Source: Nitrospira sp. CR1.3
GTDB taxonomy: Bacteria; Nitrospirota; Nitrospiria; Nitrospirales; Nitrospiraceae
NCBI GenBank assembly: GCA_014055525.1
Contig: WIAH01000001.1
Location: 186,001 to 250,000, forward strand
DNA length: 64,000 nucleotides
Direction: 5' to 3'
Shown: in pieces, positions 19,081 to 27,033 of the stretch
How positions within the stretch are numbered: position 1 is the first letter of the stretch
Layout: each line of letters starts with the position of its first letter
The notes under the pieces: model-generated
What the model was told of the DNA's origin: nothing
Seen by the model: the letters and a program-made list of their open reading frames with translations, nothing else
The model's database searches: none
Made by a program: the position numbers and the translations under genes

Positions 19081-20007
19081 CTACAACTCCTTTAACCTCC
19101 CGCGGCAGTCCGCCACAGACTTGTATCCCTTCTTGTCGAGGCAGGCTGCAAGCTCCACTTCCAACCGGTTGAACACGCCGAGCCCTTCCTCGACCAGCAC
19201 AGTGCCGATTTGCACGGCCGATGCGCCACAGAGAACATGCTCGAAGGCGTCGACGCCGTTCATGACTCCGCCTGTGCCGATGATCGGAATGCGCCCGTCG
19301 AAATGCTTCCAGAACGCCCGGACGTTCGCCAGCGCGACGGGTTTGATGATGGTTCCGCCGAGTCCTCCGAATCCTCCCTTCGGCTTGATCACGACCGTTT
19401 CCGTTCGGGAGTCTACGACGAGGCCGTTGCCGACTGAATTGATGAGATTCAGGTAATCGACGCCGCAGCGACCGATGACATCTCCCATGAGTTTGTGATG
19501 GGCTGGATCGAAATACGGCGGCAGTTTTACGCCCATCGGGACTGTAATTAATTTGCGCAGGCGCTTCATCAATCGTTCGGACGCCTCCGCGTCGTATCCG
19601 ATCTGCGGCTTCCCGGGGATGTTGGGGCATGAAAGGTTCACTTCGATCAAGTCCGGCCCGGCATCATCGATCGTTCGCGCGATGGCCGGAAAATCGTCTT
19701 CGCAGAGACCGGCCACGCTGGCGATGACCGGCTTTCCGAATTTCTTCAATTCCGGGATCAGTTCGGCGTAGGCCAGATAGCCCAGATTGGGCAGTCCCAT
19801 GGAATTGATCGAACCGCCGGGAAATCCGTAGTATCGAGGAGCCGGGTTGCCTTGACGAGTCTCAACCGTCATGGATTTTGTCACGATCGCGCCTGCCTGA
19901 GACCGCCCCAACGCAACCAGCTCCTCTCGCGTCACACAGAGCGCGCCGGACGCATTCATGAAGCAGCTGGGGAACTTGATTCCCGCGATCGTTGTCGATA
20001 GATCCAT
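19081..20007 (-). CDS. pyrD: Dihydroorotate dehydrogenase, class 1A-like
   Basis: 308 residues without an N-terminal membrane helix, hence class 1. The active-site loop VNLSCPNIPGKPQ carries Cys as base, and the segments VIKPKGGFGGLGG and IIGTGGVMNGVDAFEHVLCGA, then LKEL at the end, resemble the soluble fumarate-using PyrDA of Lactococcus more than class 1B. No pyrK electron-transfer gene is next to it, consistent with 1A. It oxidises dihydroorotate to orotate. Its ATG directly abuts the stop codon of the ABC ATPase gene upstream, so the two are co-transcribed. Confidence 0.9.
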   Translation of the reverse strand: MDLSTTIAGIKFPSCFMNASGALCVTREELVALGRSQAGAIVTKSMTVETRQGNPAPRYYGFPGGSINSMGLPNLGYLAYAELIPELKKFGKPVIASVAGLCEDDFPAIARTIDDAGPDLIEVNLSCPNIPGKPQIGYDAEASERLMKRLRKLITVPMGVKLPPYFDPAHHKLMGDVIGRCGVDYLNLINSVGNGLVVDSRTETVVIKPKGGFGGLGGTIIKPVALANVRAFWKHFDGRIPIIGTGGVMNGVDAFEHVLCGASAVQIGTVLVEEGLGVFNRLEVELAACLDKKGYKSVADCRGRLKEL

Positions 20008-20718
20008 CTACTGTCCTATCGGGAGAGGCTCGCGGGCGGTTCTTGTAAGAAGCTGCCCATCCTTCATGGTCCAGACATAATCCGCCGCTTCCGCTGCTGC
20101 GATGCTGTGTGTCGCCAGTAGAACGGTCTGGTGAAATCGACGCATCAGGGTTCTGAGCAGTTCGATGATGTCGGCACCGTGATGAGAATCAAGATTCCCC
20201 GTTGGTTCATCAGCCAATATCAGTTTAGGTTGATGGACGATGGCTCGCGCGATTGCCACGCGCTGCTGTTCTCCACCTGACAGTTCGCTGGGCCGGTGTC
20301 GGCGTCGGTGGGTCATATCGACCAGCGCGAGTGTCTCTTCGACTCGACTCTGCACCGCCTTCCGCCCATCCCCTCGCAGCAGAAGCGGGAACGCGACATT
20401 CTCCTCGGCCGATAATCCGGGAACCAGGTGAAAGGCTTGAAAGACGATGCCGATCGATTCTCGCCTGATTCTCGTCCAATCGTTGGATGTGAACCTCGCG
20501 GTCGACTGCCCGTCCAGAACTATCTCGCCCGCGCTAGGCCTGTCCAGTCCTGCAATCAGATTAAGCAGCGTGCTCTTTCCACATCCGCTGGGACCGACGA
20601 ACGCGCAGAAGTCGCCGGTCGCCACGTCCAACGTCACCCGGTCCAACCCCGCGATGGTGGCTTCGCCGCGTTGATAGATTTTTGAGACCTGGTCGAGCTT
20701 CAGCATCCTTGCCGGCAA
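20008..20718 (-). CDS. ABC transporter ATPase (LolD/YbbA type)
   Basis: 236 residues; start TTG 20718 or ATG 20706. Walker A GPSGCGKST, Q-loop region VFQAFHLVPGLSAEENV, signature LSGGEQQRVAIARA, Walker B LILADEPTGNLD and the H-loop ATHS are complete. The type serves FtsX-fold exporters that use ATP to move lipids, lipoproteins or drugs across or out of the inner membrane. The best partner is the two-FtsX permease at 16016-18634. It forms a two-gene unit with pyrD, stop next to start with no spacer. Confidence 0.9.
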   Translation of the reverse strand: MPARMLKLDQVSKIYQRGEATIAGLDRVTLDVATGDFCAFVGPSGCGKSTLLNLIAGLDRPSAGEIVLDGQSTARFTSNDWTRIRRESIGIVFQAFHLVPGLSAEENVAFPLLLRGDGRKAVQSRVEETLALVDMTHRRRHRPSELSGGEQQRVAIARAIVHQPKLILADEPTGNLDSHHGADIIELLRTLMRRFHQTVLLATHSIAAAEAADYVWTMKDGQLLTRTAREPLPIGQ

Positions 20719-20775
20719 TCTCCTCTCCGGCGTCGCCTCTCTCCGTATAACACAACCATTTGCAGGGCAACAACC

Positions 20776-20804
20776 TTGACAGACGAGGAAATTTTTTCTA
20801 GAAG
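20776..20804 (+). promoter_or_regulatory. Candidate promoter of comF
   Basis: TTGACA at 20776-20781, 17-bp spacer, TAGAAG at 20799-20804 (4/6). It precedes comF ATG 20839 by a suitable distance. If correct, the in-frame TTG at 20776 cannot be the start codon. Confidence 0.5.
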
Positions 20805-20838
20805 AAGCCTCGCGTTATCCTGTGCGCCATTCTATTCC

Positions 20839-21651
20839 ATGCTGCCCCCGACGATACGAAACCAGTTGTTTGGAAGGCTCCGGCAGGCGCTTCGATTTTT
20901 CGTTCCCGTCGAATGTTTAACCTGCGGCAGGTGGCTTACCAACGACCCGGTACCGTTCTTCTGTCGTCCCTGTTGGGAACTCATCGTCCCAATGAAAGAG
21001 CCGTCCTGCGCTTGCTGCGGCCAACCATTCGTGTCGCCGGCCGCGACATCATTCACCCCGGACCATCTCTGTCAACATTGCTTGAAACGACGGCCGGCAT
21101 TCCGCCGAGCCTGGACCTGCTATCCCTACCGTCCGCCACTACAGGAAGCCATCTGCGCGTTCAAGTATGGTGGAAAAGTCGGATTGGCCAAACCATTGGC
21201 GCGACTGATGATCGAAGCCCTCCCGCGAACGGTGGAATCCGATCTTATCATGCCCGTTCCGCTGCATCCGGCGAGGCTACGGGCCCGTGAGTTTAACCAA
21301 TCGTTATTGCTGGCGGATCGGCTGGGGCACTATGTAGAAAAGCCGGTGTCGGCATCGGACCTCGTGCGCGTGCTGGCCACCGATCCGCAAACGACGCTCT
21401 CGCGACCTGAGCGATTGAGAAATCTCCGACATGCGTTCTCGGTTCCCGAACCCGAAAGAGTGGCCGGACGGCGAATCCTGCTGGTTGACGATGTATTTAC
21501 GACCGGCACCACGCTCAACGAGTGCGCGAAGGCGCTGTTGAGCGCCGGCGCTGAATCTGTGGACGCACTCACACTGGCGCGCACTGTCGACGCAAGCCTG
21601 GTTCCTGATCGTCTCTTCGCTGCACAGGCGTCACGATCTTGTCTGTCTTAG
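20839..21651 (+). CDS. comF: ComF family protein (phosphoribosyltransferase-like)
   Basis: 270 residues from ATG 20839; the frame is open to TTG 20776 but that codon lies in a promoter-like sequence. The N-terminal double zinc knuckle shows CLTCGRW...CRPCW and CACCGQPF...CQHCLKRR. The C-terminal half is a PRTase fold with the PRPP loop ILLVDDVFTTGTTLNECA. ComF proteins act with DNA uptake and primosome factors in competent bacteria; here no other competence gene is adjacent, so the function is by family only. fmdB follows after 11 bp. Confidence 0.88.
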   Translation: MLPPTIRNQLFGRLRQALRFFVPVECLTCGRWLTNDPVPFFCRPCWELIVPMKEPSCACCGQPFVSPAATSFTPDHLCQHCLKRRPAFRRAWTCYPYRPPLQEAICAFKYGGKVGLAKPLARLMIEALPRTVESDLIMPVPLHPARLRAREFNQSLLLADRLGHYVEKPVSASDLVRVLATDPQTTLSRPERLRNLRHAFSVPEPERVAGRRILLVDDVFTTGTTLNECAKALLSAGAESVDALTLARTVDASLVPDRLFAAQASRSCLS

Positions 21652-21662
21652 GAGTTTAGCCG

Positions 21663-22007
21663 ATGCCATTGTACGAATATCTCTGTCTCGATTGCAGGAA
21701 GCGTTGCACGATCCTTCACATGAGCCTGACAAATCCGAAGCCGGTTTGCTGCTCTCATTGCCGGAGCATGCGGCTGGATCGGTTGATGTCCCGATTTGCT
21801 TCGCCAAAATCTGAAGAAGCCCGCTTTGAATCTCTTGCAGATCCCAATGCCATGAGCGGATTGGACGAAAATAACCCGGAAAGTATGGCCCGTTTCATGA
21901 AAAAGATGGGAGATGAACTGGGCGAGGATCTCGGAGAAGATATGGCCGAAGCGATGGAAGGACCTGACCAGGGACCTCCTGATCTGGACAACTCTGACAG
22001 TTCATGA
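21663..22007 (+). CDS. FmdB-type zinc ribbon protein
   Basis: 114 residues. MPLYEYLCLDCRKRCTI followed by CCSHCRS is the FmdB/CxxC_CXXC_SSSS ribbon, with Cys pairs at 8/11 and 29-30/33. The C-terminal half is strongly acidic (GDELGEDLGEDMAEAME) and probably disordered. Members are conserved but poorly understood; a regulatory role in amidase expression was proposed for the founding member. It is likely co-transcribed with comF. Confidence 0.85.
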   Translation: MPLYEYLCLDCRKRCTILHMSLTNPKPVCCSHCRSMRLDRLMSRFASPKSEEARFESLADPNAMSGLDENNPESMARFMKKMGDELGEDLGEDMAEAMEGPDQGPPDLDNSDSS

Positions 22008-22059
22008 CAGTCATTGTCATACAATTTCACTTGACAGATTCTGCCGACTTCCATACCCT
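22004..22059 (+). promoter_or_regulatory. Promoter with upstream inverted repeat for the HTH-mraZ-rusA group
   Basis: TTGACA at 22031-22036, 17-bp spacer, TACCCT at 22054-22059. Just upstream, ATGACA (22004-22009), five bases and TGTCAT (22015-22020) form a perfect inverted repeat that overlaps the fmdB stop codon and could bind a dimeric regulator. The -10 is weak; the repeat as operator is an inference. Confidence 0.5.
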
Positions 22060-22115
22060 GGCGCCAGATCGGAGCCCAGTTAGACCTATGGTTCCCTCTC
22101 GGTCAGGGTTTGTGA

Positions 22116-22313
22116 ATGAGCAACGCGCCCAAGAGCGAGCTGATGACGGCAGAGGAAACCTGCCGCTATTTGAAGATTACCCAACGGACGCTCTACCGTT
22201 ATCTACAGAGCCGACAGATTCCCGCCTTCAAACTTGGGAAAGAATGGCGATTTGTTCGTTCCGATCTGGAGCAGTGGATCCGCGACCGGACCAGAACGCC
22301 CCTCAACCAGTAA
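22116..22313 (+). CDS. Excisionase/MerR-type helix-turn-helix protein
   Basis: 65 residues forming one HTH_17-type winged helix: MTAEETCRYLKITQRTLYRYLQSR, then IPAFKLGKEWRFVRSDLEQWI. Such proteins act as phage excisionases or as small BldC-like transcription factors. No phage genes are nearby, so a regulator is more likely. It is 16 bp upstream of mraZ and shares its promoter. Confidence 0.85.
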   Translation: MSNAPKSELMTAEETCRYLKITQRTLYRYLQSRQIPAFKLGKEWRFVRSDLEQWIRDRTRTPLNQ

Positions 22314-22329
22314 GTCGAATGGCGCATTG

Positions 22330-22770
22330 ATGTTTGCCGGCGAATACCTTTGCAAAGTCGATGAGAAGGGACGGTTCATTGTGCCGTCCCCGATCCGCGA
22401 ACAGGTCGAATCCGAGGGACAAGCCGTCGTGTTTTTGAAAGGCCCCGAGGAGTCCATTCTGATCTATTCGATGCGGGAGTGGGAGAAAGTTCTGGAACGA
22501 ACCAAGACGACGCTCGACGAAGACCAGAGCCGCTTATTCATGCACTTCGTGGTGTCGGAAGCGGGGACGTCGGAAATTGATAAGGCTGGACGCATTCTTA
22601 TTCCCGGACGTCTCAGAAAACTCGTGCCGCTCGACGAAGACCAAGAAATCATTCTCGTCGGCCTGTACCACCGCATGGAGATCTGGAATCCCAGCGAGTG
22701 GCGTCGCTATATCGCCAGGTCGGAAGACCGTTACGAGCAGAACATGGCGAAGATACTGAATCTCTTATAG
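22330..22770 (+). CDS. mraZ: MraZ-like transcriptional regulator
   Basis: 146 residues from ATG 22330. Two SpoVT/AbrB-type beta modules are visible: MFAGEYLCKVDEKGRFIVPS at the N-terminus and EIDKAGRILIPGRLRKLV at ~78-95. MraZ usually heads the dcw cell-division and wall cluster and represses it. Here the following gene is a RusA-like nuclease, not rsmH, ftsL or ftsI, so this copy is outside dcw or is a paralogue. MraZ forms ring oligomers that bind repeated GTGGG-like boxes; none is clear in the short upstream gap. Confidence 0.88.
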   Translation: MFAGEYLCKVDEKGRFIVPSPIREQVESEGQAVVFLKGPEESILIYSMREWEKVLERTKTTLDEDQSRLFMHFVVSEAGTSEIDKAGRILIPGRLRKLVPLDEDQEIILVGLYHRMEIWNPSEWRRYIARSEDRYEQNMAKILNLL

Positions 22771-22778
22771 CTTCGCGC

Positions 22779-23342
22779 ATGCCCACTTTTCGGCGCCCGA
22801 CGAGCTACATCTCTTCCAAGCTTCCCATTCGATTGGCTACCCACCGCATCGTCGCCCCTACAAGATCGTCGCGCTTCCAGGTTCGCACGCAGCAGCCTGA
22901 TGAGATATCCACCTCTGCCGCAAGCGAATCAGCAGCAGCTTCCTGCCTCACAACTGATAGCCTTGCCCTCGTCCTGCCGGTCCCTCCGAGCGTCAATCAT
23001 CAATATGCCACCGTGCGCGGACGGCGGCTGCTTTCCGCGGCCGGGCGCGCCTATAAGGCTCACGTCGGCCAAATCGTGTGGCTGTCCGTTGCGAAATTGC
23101 CTCATCGGTCCCTGTTGCTCTCCCGGCTTCAGTCGGGCCCCCTGGCCCTTTCTATCCGCTTCTATTTCACCTCGGGATTGCGTCGCGACGTCGACGGCGG
23201 GCTCAAGATCGCTCAGGACGCGCTTTGCGAAGGGCTAGGGATCAACGACAACCGGATCATCGAAACCCACCTCTACAAACAGGTCGATAAAGCCAATCCG
23301 CGAATTGAAGTGGCGCTGGCTGCCGCCTCACCTATCAACTAA
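22779..23342 (+). CDS. RusA-like Holliday junction endonuclease
   Basis: 187 residues from ATG 22779. The RusA core begins at ~63 with LALVLPVPPSVNHQYATVRG and includes the acidic catalytic region RRDVDGGLKIAQDALCEGLG followed by INDNRIIETHLYK. The first ~60 residues are a low-complexity Ser/Arg-rich extension not seen in typical 120-residue RusA. RusA cuts four-way junctions symmetrically and is often prophage-borne, but no phage genes are present here. It ends the HTH-mraZ-rusA group. Confidence 0.82.
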   Translation: MPTFRRPTSYISSKLPIRLATHRIVAPTRSSRFQVRTQQPDEISTSAASESAAASCLTTDSLALVLPVPPSVNHQYATVRGRRLLSAAGRAYKAHVGQIVWLSVAKLPHRSLLLSRLQSGPLALSIRFYFTSGLRRDVDGGLKIAQDALCEGLGINDNRIIETHLYKQVDKANPRIEVALAAASPIN

Positions 23343-23379
23343 CGCCGCGGGGCTCGCCTCACGCATCACGGGAAGAATT

Positions 23380-24615
23380 TTACTCGTAGCGCAGGGCATC
23401 GATCGGGTTCAACCGCGCGGCCTTATTGGCGGGATAAAGTCCGAAGAAGAGTCCGACCACGAGCGAAAAGAAAAACGCGATAATGATGACGTTGCTCGAA
23501 ATGATGGTCGGCCAGCCTGCGATCACCGTCGTCAATTTTGCGCCCATTACACCCAGGATGATTCCAAGCGCGCCTCCAAAAACACTCAGCGTCACGGCTT
23601 CGATCAGAAACTGCATGACAATATGGCGCCGTTTGGCTCCGACCGCCATGCGCACACCGATTTCCCTGGTGCGTTCCGTCACAGACACGAGCAGGATATT
23701 CATGATTCCGATGCCTCCAACGAGCAGGGAAACAGATGCGATCGCAAAAAGCATCATCGTCAACGTCTGACTCGTTCCCTCCTGCACCTTCCCGATATCC
23801 ACTTGCGTCCGTATAGTAAAATCGTCCGCCTGCTCCCCCTGGAGACGATGACGGGCTCTAATGACTTCTCGAATCTGTTCAACCGCTTCAGGCAGATCAT
23901 CGGTCCGGTCTGTTGACGCGAACACCGCACCGACTGATCCAAGGAACGGGGTGCCGAAGACCTTCCGCTCGGCCGTCGTGAAGGGGATGAAAATCACGTC
24001 GTCCTGGTCGGACCCCTGGGCGGACTGCCCTTTCGGCGAGAGAACCCCGATCACACGAAACGGCACATTCTTGATGCGAATGATCGCGCCAACCGGCTCC
24101 TCCCCCGGCTCAAACAAATTCTCAGCCACTGTCTGCCCGATAAGCGCCACGCGAGCGGCACTGTCCAGATCGGCCTGCGTAAAGGGTCCGCCGCTGCTGA
24201 ACGACCAGTCTCTGATCGTCAAATAGCTCGGCGAGACCCCGTTGATGGTCCCGTTCCAGTTCCGATTGCCGTTGACGATCTGCATCACGTCGCGCTTAGC
24301 CCATCCCGTGTCGGACAGCAACGGGATCTTTTTCTTCAAGTCCAACGCGTCCGAAACCGTCAGCGTGACTGCGCCGCCCTGACTTCCCCGTACGCCGCTC
24401 ACCGTCGTCGCGCCCGGCCAGATAATGATGACGTTTGTACCCATTGTCGCGATCTGCTTCTGTACGGCTCGCTTCGCCCCTTCTCCGATGCTGACCATGG
24501 CAATGACCGCGGCCACGCCGATCACGATTCCCAGCATGGTCAAACCCGCGCGCAGCCGGTTCCGCCCCAGGATTCTCAGGGCCGTGATGACCGTCAACCA
24601 GACGAAGGCCGCCAT
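23380..24615 (-). CDS. MacB-type ABC transporter permease
   Basis: 411 residues: one N-terminal helix (RAGLTMLGIVIGVAAVIAMV), a large MacB periplasmic domain (~45-260) and three C-terminal helices with SVSLLVGGIGIMNILLVSVT then ERTREIGVRMAVGAK. ATPase and permease are separate chains here, unlike fused E. coli MacB. The gene follows the ATPase with the stop and start codons adjacent, in the order MacA-like, ATPase, permease. Such tripartite pumps export macrolides, lipoproteins or peptides through TolC. Confidence 0.92.
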   Translation of the reverse strand: MAAFVWLTVITALRILGRNRLRAGLTMLGIVIGVAAVIAMVSIGEGAKRAVQKQIATMGTNVIIIWPGATTVSGVRGSQGGAVTLTVSDALDLKKKIPLLSDTGWAKRDVMQIVNGNRNWNGTINGVSPSYLTIRDWSFSSGGPFTQADLDSAARVALIGQTVAENLFEPGEEPVGAIIRIKNVPFRVIGVLSPKGQSAQGSDQDDVIFIPFTTAERKVFGTPFLGSVGAVFASTDRTDDLPEAVEQIREVIRARHRLQGEQADDFTIRTQVDIGKVQEGTSQTLTMMLFAIASVSLLVGGIGIMNILLVSVTERTREIGVRMAVGAKRRHIVMQFLIEAVTLSVFGGALGIILGVMGAKLTTVIAGWPTIISSNVIIIAFFFSLVVGLFFGLYPANKAARLNPIDALRYE

Positions 24616-25326
24616 TTACACTCCCACTGATTGTGGTCGGGGTTCCGTGGCTCGATCGCTCAAGACCTGCCCGTCTTTGATGATGATTTCTCGGGAGGCA
24701 TAGGCTGCGACATCCACCTCATGGGTCACCAGGATGACTGTGATCCCCTCCCGATTCAGTCCTTCCAGGATGGCCATGATCTCCTGGCTGGACTGGGTAT
24801 CGAGATTCCCTGTCGGTTCGTCGGCCAGCAACAGCGACGGAGAAGTGACCAGCGCCCGCGCGATGGCCACCCGCTGCTGCTGCCCACCGGAAAGCTGGGT
24901 GGGGAAATGGTGCTCCCATCCTGTCAGACCGACGCGTCGTATGGCTTCCGCAGCTTGCGCCCGCTGCTCCTTGAGCGAGAGCCCGCGGTAGAAGAGGGGC
25001 AGCTGCGCATTTTCAAGCGCGCTGGTTCGGGGGATGAGATTGAAGCTTTGAAACACGAAACCGATCCGTTGATTGCGGATCTCCGCCAGCTGGTCGGGAC
25101 GCAGCTGTCCGACCTCAATTCCGTTGAGTTGATACCGGCCTTTCGTGGGTTGGTCGAGACAACCGAGAATGTTCATGAGCGTGGACTTGCCGGACCCGGA
25201 GGAGCCCATGATGGCCACGAACTCGCCCTGCTCGATGGTGAGACTGAGCCCCCGGAGCGCCTGCACCTCCACATCGCCGACTCGATATATTTTCCAGATG
25301 TCCTGGCACTCGATCAATGAAGTCAT
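24616..25326 (-). CDS. MacB-type ABC transporter ATPase
   Basis: 236 residues. Walker A GSSGSGKST, Q-loop FVFQSFNLIPRTSALEN, signature LSGGQQQRVAIARA, Walker B LLLADEPTGNLD and the H-loop VTHE are intact. N-terminal SLIECQDIWKIYRVGDVEVQ is standard for this MacB/LolD clade. It energises the downstream FtsX-fold permease by mechanotransmission rather than by a channel mechanism. Confidence 0.94.
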   Translation of the reverse strand: MTSLIECQDIWKIYRVGDVEVQALRGLSLTIEQGEFVAIMGSSGSGKSTLMNILGCLDQPTKGRYQLNGIEVGQLRPDQLAEIRNQRIGFVFQSFNLIPRTSALENAQLPLFYRGLSLKEQRAQAAEAIRRVGLTGWEHHFPTQLSGGQQQRVAIARALVTSPSLLLADEPTGNLDTQSSQEIMAILEGLNREGITVILVTHEVDVAAYASREIIIKDGQVLSDRATEPRPQSVGV

Positions 25327-25433
25327 GTCTAAGGAGGTTGAGATTAAGGCTGAGGTTCAGTGTGAGGATTCTGTTGAAGCCTAGGCCCAGACTTGGTGTT
25401 TTTCCTCAGCCTCAGTCTGAACCTTGATTCCCT
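25327..25433. repeat. Spacer of short degenerate repeats and inverted arms
   Basis: The 107 bp between the MacA-like gene and the ATPase gene hold GAGGTTGAG/GAGGTTCAG-like units (GGCTGAGGTTCAG near 25350) on one side and their inverted form (CCTCAGCCTCAGTCTGAACC near 25403) on the other, able to fold into an imperfect hairpin within the operon. No gene is visible. Confidence 0.65.
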
Positions 25434-26705
25434 TCACATGCCTCGTTCACGCGACCGGGGCCGCTGTTGCGTGCCGAATCCGGGAGGAAGTTCGCCGCCC
25501 TTTCGTTCCCCACGAGACTGCTCGATGCCTACAATCACCGGTTCGCCTTCAGCGATGTCCTCGGACAGGATCTCCGTCGACACGCCGTCGGATATGCCGG
25601 TTTGAACCTGAATCGGGATGAGTTCTCCGTTCTCTCCTTGTTTCCAAACGATTCGCGAGACCGGCAATCCTGTACCGCCGGTCTTGACCGCACGGGCGCC
25701 GTCTCCTTTGACCGGTTGACCATCGGCTGTCCGTCGCTCTCCCTGGTCGGACTTCGGCGGCATGAACCTGAGCGCGGCGTTCGGCACCTTGAGCACGTGA
25801 TCTTTCTGCGCCACGACAATCGAGACGTTTGCCGTCATGCCGGGCTTCAAGCGGAGATCCTTGTTGTCCACACCCACGACGACGTTGTAGGTCACCACAT
25901 TTAGTACGTTGATGGGCGCCAGCCGCACCTGCCTGATCGTTCCGGAAAAAGGGATGCCCGGGTAGGCATCGACGGTAAATGTCGCGTCTTTCCCCTCGGT
26001 GATCCCTCCGATATCGGATTCGCTGACGTTGGTATCGACTTCCATCTTCGTAAGATCAAGGGCAATCAAGAAGAGGTTCGGCGTGGCAAAACTCGCCGCG
26101 ACCGTCTGGCCGACTTCGATGTTTCTGGCCACAACAACCCCGTTCACCGGCGATCGGATGGTCGTATATTTGAGATCCAGATCCGCGGCATTCAAGGCGG
26201 CCTCGGCCTGCTTCACCTGAGCCACGGCCACATTGACTTGTGCATCCGCACCCTGGGCGTTCGTCGCCGCCACATCAACGTCGTTCTGCGAGACGAACTG
26301 TTGCGCGAGAAGGGATTTTGTCCGCTCCAGTTCGCGACGGCGCTGAGCCTGATCCGTCCTGGCCCTTGCCACGTTGGCTCGGGCCATTTCGAGATTGCTG
26401 ACCGCCTGATCACGGCGGGCCCGGAACGGCTCGGGATCGATGACCGCCACGATATCCCCGGCCTTGACCACGGAATTGAAGTCTGCATGCAGACTCTTGA
26501 TCATCCCTGAGACCTGAGTGCCGACTTGAACGGAGACGACCGGGTTGATGGTCCCGGTGGCAGTGACCAAAGAAATAACGGGGCCCCGTTCGGCCACGGC
26601 AGTTCGGTAACGAACTGGGGGTTTTCGCTCTCCGTTAAAGAACACATATCCGCCGATGACCACTCCAATGGCCAGGACCGCGACGATCAGTAAGGCTCGA
26701 CGCAT
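25434..26705 (-). CDS. MacA-type periplasmic adaptor (HlyD/RND-MFP family)
   Basis: 423 residues: membrane anchor (~4-24, LIVAVLAIGVVIGGYVFFNG), barrel-sandwich domain (VSGMIKSLHADFNSVVKAGD), an alpha-helical hairpin of ~85 residues rich in Ala/Gln/Arg, second lipoyl half (RSPVNGVVVARNIEVGQTVA), beta-barrel and membrane-proximal domains. This is the adaptor that joins the MacB-type pump to an outer-membrane TolC. The C-terminal tail GTQQRPRSRERGM is basic. It heads the three-gene operon. Confidence 0.93.
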   Translation of the reverse strand: MRRALLIVAVLAIGVVIGGYVFFNGERKPPVRYRTAVAERGPVISLVTATGTINPVVSVQVGTQVSGMIKSLHADFNSVVKAGDIVAVIDPEPFRARRDQAVSNLEMARANVARARTDQAQRRRELERTKSLLAQQFVSQNDVDVAATNAQGADAQVNVAVAQVKQAEAALNAADLDLKYTTIRSPVNGVVVARNIEVGQTVAASFATPNLFLIALDLTKMEVDTNVSESDIGGITEGKDATFTVDAYPGIPFSGTIRQVRLAPINVLNVVTYNVVVGVDNKDLRLKPGMTANVSIVVAQKDHVLKVPNAALRFMPPKSDQGERRTADGQPVKGDGARAVKTGGTGLPVSRIVWKQGENGELIPIQVQTGISDGVSTEILSEDIAEGEPVIVGIEQSRGERKGGELPPGFGTQQRPRSRERGM

Positions 26706-26800
26706 GACAGATTTTCGTCTCTCCGCTCAGTGGGATGGCGTTTCATTCTATCCTATCAAGAAGGTACCGGATAATCACCCATCGTTACCCTAAAAGCGCA

Positions 26801-26832
26801 ACAGGCCATCCACCGAGGAGTGGATGGCCTGT
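26801..26832 (-). terminator. Strong hairpin, possible terminator
   Basis: A perfect 13-bp stem, ACAGGCCATCCAC and its complement, closes a 6-base loop. Read on the minus strand it is followed by TGCGCTTTT, a weak T tract, so it may end transcripts from the lipoprotein gene upstream or insulate the MacA-type operon. Confidence 0.5.
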
Positions 26833-26907
26833 CGTATCCCTCGACCCGTCTTTCGTATAAAGTCACTGGGCTGCCGGTGTGTCCTCCAAGAGCGTTTGCC
26901 AGGTTCT

Positions 26908-27033
26908 GCAGGATGGTCAAAAAGGCCGCTCAGCAAGGCCGCAGCGAGCGAAAAGGCGAGTCGTACTTCGTTCTGTACGTTGAGCCTTTGAGCGATGCGA
27001 GAACGAAGCTGACGGCATTTTTCACCATCCTGC
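26908..27033. repeat. Palindromic intergenic element, copy A
   Basis: 126 bp. Ends are GCAGGATGGT and its complement; the outer arm continues through AAAAA/TTTTT; a middle arm (CTCAGC/GCTGA) and an inner stem (AAAGGC...GTAC with GTAC...GCCTTT) follow. It shares AGCAAGGCCGCAG and CGAGAACGAAGCTG with copy B at 36887. Its last base touches the stop codon of the minus-strand lipoprotein gene, so it may also act as that gene's terminator. Confidence 0.85.
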
